From Yponomeuta sedellus (Eukaryota > Arthropoda > Insecta > Lepidoptera > Yponomeutidae), in assembly GCA_934045075.1 (NCBI GenBank), contig OW203725.1, forward strand, positions 20,036,214-20,100,213: a stretch of DNA of 64,000 bases. Direction: 5' to 3'. Below are positions 54,108 to 63,850 of this stretch, piece after piece (within the stretch, counting starts at the first letter, position 1; each line of letters begins with the position of its first letter). The position numbers and the translations under genes are program-made. Below the pieces are notes generated by a model. That model saw only the letters and a program-made list of their open reading frames with translations, was not told the DNA's origin and made no database searches.

Positions 54108-54379
54108 TAAAAGTTGTAATTCATTCCACATAAATTGAAACTAATAACAGGTTTAAAATTTAATGTTAACGGTAATCGCTTTAATTCGAGACACAGTAGC
54201 TTCTTCTTTTTATTTGCCTCATTTTTTACTTATATCTTCAACTCATTATATCTTGTAATTATCAAGGACAGCTTTGAAGGGGCTAAGGTAGATTACATAG
54301 CATATAATGAACCCTATAACTTAAACATAAATTTTTGAGAACATTATTTTTGGATGTTGCTGAAGTCCAACCTTTAATT

Positions 54380-54605
54380 CATAAAAGCAGAAGGAAAACA
54401 TCGTGAGAAAACCCGCGGCTTGGTACGCCCCGCACGTATTGACTAGTCATTCCTGTGAGCTAGGCCGACTAGGCTGTCAGGATGGTATAAGTGCTGCGCA
54501 AGCCTACACCAACAATGTCCCAGGCACTACAGTATCCAAGCGTTTCCTTCACAAATAGTGTGAGTAAAGATGCCACTAGACGCTGTATAAATCATCTGAT
54601 TACAT
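54380..54605 (+). repeat. Dispersed repeat M
   Basis: 'acatcgtgagaaaacccgcg', 'gcacgtattgactagtcatt', 'gcaagcctacaccaacaatg', 'gatgccactagacgctgtat'. Reverse complement copy at 57225-57480. Confidence 0.6.
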
Positions 54606-54679
54606 ATATGCAGAGGCCTAATTAATACAAAAAAAACTAACAAAAATTTCCGTTCATGGAAAAGTATGACATCTTCTTC

Positions 54680-54870
54680 TCCTTCAGGCTATATTGGTCC
54701 ACTGTTGGACATAGTCCTCCCCTAATGAGCGCCATAGCGCACCGTCTTCAACTTGCCGCATCCAGCAAACCATCCGCGACTCGGCCAACGTAATGTAGGA
54801 CGCCCTCCAACCAGGTGGGATGACCATCTGCGAAAAACTGCCGGCAGATGCTGGATGCGGTAAGCTGAAG
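54680..54870. repeat. Two RTE 3' fragments in inverted arrangement
   Basis: 54680-54765 reads on the minus strand as the RTE C-terminus 'ALWRSLGEDYVQQWTNIA' with its 3' end 'tgtccaacagtggaccaata'. 54785-54870 reads on the plus strand as 'RNVGRPPTRWDDHLRKTAG'-like sequence. The pair ends about 37 bp before the exon 2 acceptor. Confidence 0.75.
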
Positions 54871-54907
54871 TGTGTCATAGTGTGATTTAAACTGACCTGG
54901 TCAACAG

Positions 54908-55128
54908 GGCGTCCGGCAGCGCCGTGATCCTGGACCCTCGCATGGTGTGCAAGAGGAACCGGCGCGCGCGCGGCCGCCTCGCCCAGATCTGCCGCAACGA
55001 GACCGGGCTGCTGAAGCAGATCGCCCGCGGCGTCTCCCTGGGCGCCACTGAGTGCGGCCACCAGCTCAGGAACCGCCGGTGGAACTGCACCACGCAGCGG
55101 CGCAGCATGAGGAAGATACTGATGAGAG
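54908..55128 (+). CDS. Wnt6: Wnt6 coding exon 2
   Basis: 221 bp after acceptor 'gacctggtcaacag|'. The first base completes the split Trp codon; the frame then reads 'ASGSAVILDPRMVCKRNRRA', 'RGRLAQICRNETGLLKQIAR', 'GVSLGATECGHQLRNRRWNC', 'TTQRRSMRKILMR'. This is the N-terminal Wnt domain: conserved Cys in MVCK, QICR, ATEC and RWNC, and the ECxxQ..xRRWNC hallmark. Potential N-glycosylation sites are NET and NCT. The pattern 'GS..V.DP...C....RR.RG' is that of Wnt6 rather than Wnt1 or Wnt10. The exon ends at GTGAGT (55129) in phase 1, leaving 'G' to start the next codon; the family continues with D-T-R-E. Wnt6 is a secreted Frizzled ligand, clustered with Wnt1 and Wnt10 in insects. Confidence 0.9.
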
Positions 55129-55324
55129 GTGAGTCGCCGCGTACGCCATTTAGACTTGAGTGCAGGACAAACGGCATTTATGCCTCGACTTATTATTTAT
55201 CGCTGCTTCTGTAGTTTTTTCTAACTTTCTTTTTGTACCTCTAAAATGTGAAAATTACGTAGTATTTCTTAATTATTTGCGATAATCAAACATACTTATA
55301 TATTAAGCTAAGAAATAACGTAAA

Positions 55325-55500
55325 TAAGATAAGATAAGAATATTCTTTATTGTATACCGGAAAAATAGTTACAAAAACGGCAGATACAAAAGATCAAATA
55401 CAATTGGCGACCTTGTTGCTAAAAGCAATTTCTTCCAGGCAACCTCAAATTGGAGAATTTGCCGAGGAGAAATAGATACGGGTAGCCGGTGCAAATATAT
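55325..55500 (-). repeat. LINE 3' end fragment
   Basis: Begins 'taagataagataagaatatt' (reverse of a TTATC-type tail), then 'caattggcgaccttgttgct', 'aaaagcaatttcttccaggc'. Related sequence at 51896-51990 and shorter pieces at 46695 and 51330. Confidence 0.55.
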
Positions 55501-56002
55501 AAAATAATTAATAGACAAAAGTACGTATACGTACCTAACAATAAACTTACATAAATCATACTTAAATACTCTAAATAAATATCTACATATACATACATAA
55601 ATAGTGTCTTATAACAAGTGTGTTATATGAACAAGTAACTACGTTTTACCTAATAAATAATCGCGATTAGACCCGTTGAATATATAACTATGAAAATTAC
55701 ATTTAAAGCTATGATGGATTTCCGCAAAGTAACGCCTATATATCCCACTTTCTTTTACGTGCGTAGGCGTTCAGATTAATTTTGTTTTTGTTATTTTACA
55801 ACTAACGACAATAAGACCTTTGTACATGTAGTCTTATTGTTTATTCAACGTTCGTTATTTACATATTTGCATGTCAAGATTGAAATTTAAAATGCCTTAT
55901 CCGCTATCAAGTAAAGCGAAATTTCGTCTCTCACCAAACTAGAATATAATAGAAATTACTGACACAGCCATGTTTTAGTAAATAAACAAATCTTTCTCTT
56001 TA

Positions 56003-56140
56003 GGCCGGTTTTTGAATTAAGAATTTCACTAAGTAAATACTTAAGTAACGTTCTGTCACGCTCTTTTCTGGGAAATTCGAAGAGACAGCACTACGGTTAA
56101 CTATTTACTTAGCAAAATTCTCCATTCAAAAACTGTCCCT
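56003..56140. mobile_element. MITE, family 2, copy 3
   Basis: 'ggccggtttttgaattaaga', 'ttctgtcacgctcttttctg', 'ccattcaaaaactgtccct'. 'tctcttta' occurs at 55995-56002 and 56144-56151, possibly an 8 bp duplication. Confidence 0.7.
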
Positions 56141-56194
56141 CAATCTCTTTATCTAAAATTACTCTTTGTTTATCCAAAATTACTCTTTATTATT

Positions 56195-56550
56195 ATATTT
56201 ATTTTTAATGCACTAACCCGTGCTAAGATAATTAAAAAAACCTATTTAGAGGCTAAAAATTCCACCCATGCCGGGATTAAAACCCGCGACCTCTGGCTAT
56301 CCCTGCCAGCGCTCTTTCCATCTGAGCTAATGGGCGACTCACCAGTGTATTTCGAACCTATTTACAATATTCTCTGTATTACGCACAGGCAGCGACATCT
56401 GGCTAAAGTAATTTGCACCACTTGCAGCCCCGAGTACTTTGCAGTTAGGTTTTACATCGGAATGATATCGCTGTACCCACATGATTATATTTATTTTTAA
56501 TGCACTAACCCGTGCTAAGGACAATTTTAAAAACCTTTTTAGAGGCTAAA
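56195..56550 (-). mobile_element. tRNA-Ile-like retroposon, copy j (head-to-tail composite)
   Basis: 356 bp flanked by 'actctttattatt' (56182-56194 and 56551-56563). On the minus strand, the 3' end of one unit ('tagcctctaaaaaggttttt', 'agcacgggttagtgcatt') joins the leader 'tataatcatgtgggtacag' of a second complete unit with head and tail. Same junction as copy b. Confidence 0.88.
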
Positions 56551-56620
56551 ACTCTTTATTATTTTGTAAAATACTTTAGATGGTAGATAAAATACTTTAT
56601 TGTACATAAAAAATTAAACT

Positions 56621-56803
56621 ATAGTCTGTTAGCTTTTAGAATATACTAGAATCGGATATATTCGTGTAATAGAAATATCGGAACTAATATGACACTTAAT
56701 TTCGAAATCTGAACTCGATCATCAGTACGAAAAACGGCAAGATTTGGCGAAAACCAAAGCCTTCTCTAGAGCCCGAGGTATATTCTAAAAGCTAACAGAC
56801 TAT
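56621..56803. mobile_element. MITE, family 1, copy 2
   Basis: 183 bp with perfect ~25 bp inverted ends ('atagtctgttagcttttaga' and complement). Interior related to 1796-2045. Confidence 0.85.
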
Positions 56804-57224
56804 TACTTCACTTCACAAATAAAGGAAGGTGCAGAGCGGGCCTCCATTGATATTTGTTTCATCTGATTCGCATATTCAATAAATCAAAACCAATCACTTT
56901 AGTACCTAAATATTATTGTTGAGTATCTATAAACATCGAAGGTGATCCACGCTTAACTTTCTTGGCGCTTACACAAACGTTTTGACAATCCATTCATCGA
57001 ATCATTTCAAATCCAAAACCAACTGAATTGCTCAAAACAAGACAGAGATAGATTGAATATGCACTGAGCATCATAATAAATTTCTTAAATATATAAGAGG
57101 TATGAAATAGGAAGTAATCGAAAAATATAAAATATAGATTTGTTTGGAGCCGCAGGCTTTCTTGCGTTACTGAATAGGAGTCCTTTGTTGTCCTAAGTAC
57201 GTATTGGCCTTTTTTGCATCTACG
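56804..57224. other. Intron sequence, nothing recognised
   Basis: Nothing supported. Confidence 0.4.
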
Positions 57225-57600
57225 TAATGAGATGATTTATACAGCATCTAGTGGCATCTTCATTCACACTAGATGGGTGAAGGGATCGCTCCGTAGTGCC
57301 TGGGACATGGTTTTATAGATGGTGTAGGCTTGCCCAGCACCTAAACCATCCTCACAGCTTAGTCGGCCTAGCCCACAGGAAAGACTAGTCAATACGTGCG
57401 GAGCCAACCAAGCCGCGGGTTTCCTCACGATGTTTTCCTTCACAGTTAGCGTGTGGTATTGCGACTACAAATTTGCAAATGTACGTAACTTTGAAATTAA
57501 ACAACGGGATCGAACCTGGATCGCACTCGGGATCGAACCTGGGGCTCTCGCTTGCGAGTCTATGGTTCTACCCACTGGGCTAACACCGCTTCACCGCTTG
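57225..57600 (-). repeat. tRNA-derived SINE, family 4, with repeat M body
   Basis: On the minus strand, the tRNA-like head at 57600-57505 ('gtgttagcccagtgggtaga', 'gccccaggttcgatcccgag') is followed by 'aacatcgtgaggaaacccgc' and the body shared with 54380-54605 ('gatgccactagatgctgtat'). Confidence 0.6.
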
Positions 57601-57609
57601 GCTTTGTTG

Positions 57610-57790
57610 TCCTACTAATATAATAAATGTGAATGTTTGTAAAGATTTTTGTTACTAAATCACGCAATAACAGCTGAAAGGATTTACATGAAATTTGGCG
57701 TACAGATAGACAAAGATAAAATACTTCGTATTCAGGGAGTGCGTCCTCATGGGATAATTTCCAACGCGAGCGGAGCCGCCGGTTAAACCT
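57610..57790 (+). repeat. Lepidoptera-type 'actaatataataaatg' repeat
   Basis: 'cctactaatataataaatgt', 'gttactaaatcacgcaataa', 'catgaaatttggcgtacaga', 'gcgagcggagccgccggtta'. This order is familiar from abundant non-coding repeats in moth and butterfly genomes. No coding. Confidence 0.5.
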
Positions 57791-58199
57791 TATTCAGTTA
57801 CCCTCAGTTTCTCGTACATCAACAATCTGTTAATATTATACTGTTAACAGCTGTCAAATGTTTTTTTCTTATGCACTTTGGCGAACTTATAGCTGTTAAC
57901 AGTAGATCACGCTTGAGTTGATTAACTGCAAACAAGGATGTTTGGGTAAAACATTTCTTTACTAAATAATCTTCAGGTCCTTCGGGATGCTAACTAAATG
58001 CTATGCTATGCTATGCTAATGCTAGTCAATGAAAAAAAATCATAGCTGGGAAGATTTCTCATGTTAACTTTTAGACAAAAACGTATCAAAAAACATGTTA
58101 TGATTTTTTTCCATTGGCGGCGCAAGTTTGCACCCCAAAACATCTTCAGTAGATTTTAATAGAAGAGTGGTTCACCAAGGAACCAAATTTACTTAAAAC
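57791..58199. other. Intron sequence with a short TGCTA repeat
   Basis: A (GCTAT)n tract at about 57998-58020. Nothing else. Confidence 0.4.
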
Positions 58200-58520
58200 A
58201 TAATAATTTATTCAATAACACCAATAAAAGTACATTATGTGGTGTCCATCACCCCTTCTGTTTAAAATGTAAGTTTTCCTTCGTTGTGGTCGTTTTGCGG
58301 CAGCGCCCAGTCGCATTAGCTTCCTAATGAATCACAAAACCTTTTGTATGGTTTTATGGCGAGCTTTACCCTAATAACGTCGGGACAAAGTCCTGAATGT
58401 CGATAAGGCTATCAAAACGGCCGGTGGCGATGATTTCATCAATTGATGGCACCCAATCTTAAACTGCCTCTTATCTTGCGGCTACTCGAGGCATTTTGTG
58501 TGATTCTTTTTTTTATTTTC
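58200..58520. promoter_or_regulatory. Candidate intronic enhancer
   Basis: Unique, GC-balanced block with 'tggttttatggcgag' (Hox-type TTTATGG core), 'cattagcttcctaatgaatc' (paired TAAT cores) and 'ctcttatcttgcgg' (GATA-type). No repeats. Function is inferred. Confidence 0.28.
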
Positions 58521-59869
58521 GAAATTGCAACTTTTAAATTTGGAAATTTTATTTCGTAATTTATATCATGAAGACTATGCTCAAATTGAGCCACGCACAG
58601 GCCTAAGTAGGTAACAAACGTAATCGAAATTCAAAACTCAATTAGTTATCCTAAAAATGATAACTTAAGCAGTTTAGAATTCCGTTTAGACGTTTGTTAT
58701 CGTTTGTCTCTAGGTATTTAATAATAATTGCAATATGGCCATATCACACTATTATTAAAAAAAAATATTGCATTAAACACATAGGTAGTTTTGAACAAAG
58801 AGCTTAATGCTACTTGGCCAGTACCCTGTAACAGTCGAAACCTCATTACATATTTTTTTTATATTTCTTTAAATCTATCATTTTCAAGGTTTAAAATTAC
58901 GTCACCCATTTTTGAGATTTCCTTGATTTTTTGGCTTTACATTTCAACTAGACCGGACTACATAAATCGTCCTTTACCAGCTAAAATAAGTTATGCAGAA
59001 AACATTAACATAAGGGAATGAAAAACAAAATCCTTTACTTCGCGTTAAAACAACAAGACTATTTATCTACGATTTGAAGGCATTAATATGTAGGTTATAC
59101 GAACAAATTGCAGAGATCCTTTTTAAAACGAGTACTATGAGTTCATGTCTATTTTGTGTCACCGCACTCTAATTCGATTAGCCTTCAAGAGCAAGCTTTG
59201 TGCAGCGGCTGATTATTTAAAATACACCTTTTAGTGATGTGTGATGTGAGAAGGTGATGTGATTGCTTTATCGAAAACTATATAGCACATCTAAAAGACG
59301 ATGCAGAGGAAGTGGAATGAAATGGACAATATTTTGTGAAAACTAACTTTTACTCCTACATAAATAATTACTAGCTGCCCCGCAAATATTATTTTGCCAT
59401 ACTAATTAGCCAACGACACCTATTCTGACGATCTGCCAGATATACCCCAAATATATATTTTTTAAATCGTCAGCGAGTCGTTTCGGCGGAGTTCGATAAT
59501 AAATATTGTGCCAAGTGATTTTTATGTATTAGATAGTTGTAAATTATCTAATATCTGCTATAGTCAGATATTAGATAGTCGTGGCAGTGAGTGGATTTTG
59601 TTAGAGATATTTGACCTTTCCTTAACCCAAAATTATGCATTCATTACATAATATTATGAAATTATTTATTATATTGATTAATGAAGGCCCATACTTTCTC
59701 TCTCTCAGTGAGACGTTTATACACTATATAAAAAAATATTAATATCAAATTGCAGTCTAAATTACATGTTTACTGCGCAGCGGAATATTACAAAATAGAT
59801 AGAGATCTTAATTTTTTCTAAGTCTTTGAATGCGTCACAGAACTCGACTGTGCAAGTAATACTATCGAT
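58521..59869. other. AT-rich intron with one inverted repeat
   Basis: At about 59532-59570 'attatctaatatctg' and its near-complement 'cagatattagatagt' form a hairpin. No gene; the open frame 58791-59021 has no domain. Confidence 0.4.
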
Positions 59870-60230
59870 ACTCTACAGTTCCAGACCCATCACTAAATGC
59901 TGTCCATTTGTTGTCAGCACGCATTAATTTTGCCTTCATTAGCGTAAATTAAGTGGTATTTGTCAAAATCGGCTCGCACGAAACATTTATATATGGGAAA
60001 TCTGAGGAATTCCTTAACTTTGCTGGACCCACACCGTTTTTGTTGGCGATAAATTAGGACTTTTAGAAATAATTTGACCCCAGAGGTTTTATTGCGAATA
60101 AAGTGGGCCAGAGTTACTTTTATTTTCGTTGATAATTATAGAGATTTTAACAATTTATGCAATCTTTCGCCTGATAAGTATTAATTCCGCTCTTGTACAA
60201 TAAATCCTGTGTCAGGCGGTCTTACTACAG
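59870..60230. promoter_or_regulatory. Candidate intronic enhancer
   Basis: Unique sequence rich in TAAT cores: 'cgcattaattttgccttcat', 'tagcgtaaattaagtgg', 'ggcgataaattagga', 'gcctgataagtattaattcc'. No repeat homology. Function is inferred. Confidence 0.27.
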
Positions 60231-60369
60231 AAATGGTTCTTGTGATAAATAATAATAAAATATGAAGGTATATCTGTAAAGTTATACCTTCATAGTAGCA
60301 ATACTACTCGCTACCTGGTATTGCTACAGTAACTTTACATACATATGCATACTGTGAAGGAAAGCATCG

Positions 60370-60518
60370 TGGGCAAACCTGAGTATCTGCGGTGTTTAAA
60401 TACAAGAGCGCTTGAAATTTTCAATCCGTGGTGGGCTCGCGTGGTTTTTAAGCCCAACCTCTCTCTCTCTCTCTGAGAGAAAGCCTGTGCTCTGCAGTGG
60501 GACGTTTATAGGGTATAT
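60370..60518 (-). repeat. Dispersed repeat L
   Basis: 'aaattttcaatccgtggtgg', 'gctcgcgtggtttttaagcc', CT run, 'gtgctctgcagtgggacgtt'. Confidence 0.65.
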
Positions 60519-61027
60519 AAAAATGTATATGACTTCAAAACACTGTATTTATTTTAAAAACTATAGAAAACGGACTGATAAAGAATGAAACGAAAAAACA
60601 GATCATTTTCAAGTAGGGAAAAATTGACAGTAGTATTATTTCGTCAAAGGTGAAGTAGCAAGTAAAAATCCAATAGAAGTCTAGTAAGATGACGCAATTC
60701 AAATTTTTTATTTAAATATGATAGGACTGGATGAACGAACGATGACCATTTTCGATATTTCTTTCATTCTGTCATGATATGACAAGATTAAAGAAATATT
60801 AAAATAGTGTAAAGAGGTTTGCACCATTACACTACGGGATGTATGATAGAAAGGCAGGATAAAAAACAGGCAAAACCGGCGTGTGTGCATGCAACTAAAG
60901 AATTTTGACTAAGCAACTGAGATCTCTGCTACTTGCTTACAGATTTGTTCGGAATTATCTGAAACAAACGTCCATGTATATTTTCTGTTGATTAGTATAT
61001 CTACAATAAATTACCAGATAGACCTAT
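60519..61027. other. Intron sequence with a low-copy repeat
   Basis: 'tgtaaagaggtttgcaccat' near 60810 recurs near 18980; 'accggcgtgtgtgcatgcaa' near 60875 resembles the start of repeat S. No gene. Confidence 0.35.
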
Positions 61028-61190
61028 TTGCCTTGCTGGTCTAACGGTAACACGCTAGACTACCAAAGTAGACCCGATTCCTAGTGAATGTAGCCGTTTA
61101 ATGATCTCAGACTAATCACATCAGTCTGGTCGTATTTGTATGTTTTTGCCTGGTGGCCATAGCACAAGGGTTGTCTCTAGACCACAGATA
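61028..61190 (+). repeat. tRNA-derived SINE, family 3
   Basis: Head 'gccttgctggtctaacggta', 'gacccgattcctagtgaa', body 'ctggtggccatagcacaagg'. Confidence 0.5.
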
Positions 61191-61737
61191 ACAAATAAAC
61201 CAGACAGATAGCTGAATATTTCGATCGAAATTTCCTAAGGTACCTCACAAAATACCACAATGCAACGAGCACTCATTAATGTAGAGTCGCACGTATATGT
61301 AGTAATTAAATATTACTTCTAAAGCCTCGTAATACGGTTGAAATTCCAATAGCTGTTAAAGGAGAGGGGTGCGGAGGAGGAAAGCCAACAAATTAGGTTA
61401 AAAGCCTATAAATTGATGCGTCAACCTTTGGGTGGCGCGGGCGCAACGGGTACAGATCTGAATTAGTCCCGGCTTTTTTATCACGCAGCGACGAGAAAAA
61501 ATACACTGCACAGGGTGCCACTATCACGTAGCTAGTTTTTAATATAATGTAGGTTATATTAAACAACACATTTTGACACAACACAGACTTTTGATGAGTG
61601 TGAGACGAGCAACCGACGCCGCGAGCTCCGTCTCTGCTCACCATGATTAAGCTCTGCGAATCGGAGCGAAACCTGGTCGGACTCTTCCGATATAACAACA
61701 CCCGTAAGATCCTGACTAAAAGTCTACAAAGCTATTG
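61191..61737. other. Intron sequence, nothing recognised
   Basis: The open frame 61393-61701 lacks domains; the block around 61380-61480 is GC-richer and unique. Confidence 0.35.
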
Positions 61738-63031
61738 TACGAGGACTGCTACTTATGTATGCGGAATAGAAAAAATAAACAAATGTATATGGCTAAATAT
61801 GCTTTTATTGTTTATCAAAGTATTCTCCACTATGATCGATGCACTTTTGCATTCGATGAAACCAATTTGTAAAACACTTTTTCCACTCTGATTGAGGTAT
61901 CTCCAAAACGTGCTGTTTGAACGCATCTACGGCATCTTCACGGGTCGAAAATCGTTGACCACGTAACTTATTCTTTACACTTGGGAATAAATAGAAATCA
62001 TTGGGAGCCAAATCAGGGCTGTACGGTGGATGACCCATCAATTCTATTTTATGACCATCCAAAAATGTAGTTGTTTCCTAAGATGTATGGTAGCTGGCAT
62101 TGTCATGGTGAAGTATGATTCTGCGTCGCTGGTTGTTTTGGCGTATTTCTTCAAATACTTCCGGCAAACAAATGGTCGTGTACCACTCCGAATTAAACGT
62201 TCTGCGATTTTCTAGTAGTATTGTAGCCACATGGCCATTAATACCAAAAAAGCAGGCCACCATTTGCTTTACAGTGCTTTTTGCACGAGCCACTTTCGTA
62301 GGGTTCGGCTCATTTTGAAACACCCAAACTGTTGATTGTTGTTTAGTTTCGGGATCGTACTCATAGATCCAGGATTCGTCACCTGTGTAGATATTATAAA
62401 CAGATTTTGAGTCGCCTCCGTTGAATTTTTTTAAGGTTTTCTTGCACCATTCAACGCGAGCATTTTTTTGATCCTGAGTTAAGTTGTGCGGGATCCAACG
62501 CGAACAAATTTTTTTTTACAGACAAATTTTCATGTGATATGCTATGAATGCTCGTCTTACATATGCCCAGAATAGCCTCTATCTTGCGATACGTAACATG
62601 GCGGTCTTGCATTATTAGTTTTCGCACAGCTTCAATATTTTGTGGCACAACTACCGATTTCGGGCGACCTTCTTTAACTTCGTCCGTGAGCTTACTGCGC
62701 CCGCGATTAAACTCACTAAACCAGTGATACACAGTCGTTTTTGATGGAACTTTACCACCAAAAGTCGAGTTAATTGATCTACGTACTGTTGTTGCGTTAA
62801 ACCACGTCGAAAATCGTAATAAATCATAGCACGAATATTTTCACGAGTGAGTTCCATTTTTTCAGCGATATGACATTTGAAACCCAACAAAAACAAAACA
62901 CTAACGTATATAAGAGAAAAATATTAGCGGCCAGTATTTAAAAAAAGAACGAATTTGACCATGGAGGTCAGACATTGCTTTTAAAATTATTGGAATCCCA
63001 GATTCCGCATACATAAGTAGCAGCCTATGTA
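61738..63031 (-). mobile_element. Full-length mariner transposon, second family (inactive)
   Basis: About 1.29 kb. Imperfect inverted ends: left 'gctacttatgtatgcggaat' (61749-61768) and its exact complement at right (63002-63021), extended outward with mismatches to TA at both tips. The transposase on the minus strand is unlike the one at 5678-6736, so two distinct mariner lineages are present. Confidence 0.9.
61805..62857 (-). pseudogene. mariner transposase, broken (second family)
   Basis: Starts 'MELTRENIRAMIYYDFRRGL', then 'TVYHWFSEFNRGRSKLTDEV' (DNA-binding region), 'YTGDESWIYEYDPETKQQST' with the first catalytic Asp, 'ILHHDNASYHTS' with the second, and 'PPYSPDLAPNDFYLF' with the third. 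There are 34 residues between the second and third (D34D). It ends 'LNKQ'-like at 'HSGEYFDKQ'. Lesions: a frame change near 62730, another near 62515 at an A-rich run, and an in-frame TAG at 62078-62080 right after the second catalytic motif. The YDPETK and HSGEYFDKQ motifs are those of moth-type mariners. The catalytic triad is present but split. Confidence 0.9.
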
Positions 63032-63850
63032 TACATTTGCTAGTGCAGGTGTCGAAAGTACTACACAACTGATTGACCTTAAACATCTTTTAGTTCAGAA
63101 GGTCACTTCCTCGCATGCAACGAAAGCATGTCGCCTCGGCGAGGGCTGTAGCTCTGTAACTACGTTTCGTGTGCAATTAATTAATTTATTGTTGGGTAGA
63201 AAAACGTAGCCATTACGCAGTATGAGCTAAATATTAACGCACACTTAAAATTTCACGTTAAACCAACGGCCGTGTTACCTGACACAGCCTCACTCACTAT
63301 CGGTGATTTTACAATAGGCCTCAAAATAAAAACTCCTTGGGTTTATGACCAAAATGACGCCCTTACAATTCACAGTACCTTTCTGCTAAGACAGGGACTT
63401 AAAACATTCGCGAAATAATCTGCATACAGTTTACTTAGACGTTTTTAGGACTCTACATTATGACCCTCTTAACTATAATCCTGAAATGTATTGCGATTAA
63501 AAAAGTCATCGTTTATTATCCATTGGAACAAAGTGAACACTCTGTACATGGGAGGCATAAGAAAAAATAATCAGCGGTAATTGGTTCCTTTCATTAGTAA
63601 CTTGGTGCATTCCTTGAGGCTCGTTGTTTTTTCGGTGTCAAATCTTTATCAATGGAAAAAGGATTTCATTCTTATTTAAATTCCCTTATCGGAATAATTC
63701 CCTGTTCCGATGACCGCTGGTGATGGGAACTAAAGCAGAATACGAGCGTAAAATTACAAGGAAGCAACCGACCGTTGGGAAAGAACTGGACATTTTTTGG
63801 TTTAAAGGTACAGTCGACAGCATATCAATTACATAAAATGTTAACAGTAA
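63032..63850. other. Unique intron sequence
   Basis: No gene. 63470-63740 has TAAT- and ATTAAA-type cores and could be regulatory, but evidence is thin. Confidence 0.35.

Larger units (their letters stand above)
30960..54907 (+). other. Wnt6: Wnt6 intron 1 (~23.9 kb)
   Basis: Starts GTGAGT and ends 'gacctggtcaacag'. It holds the transposable elements and candidate regulatory stretches listed below. No other host gene was recognised inside it. Confidence 0.8.
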
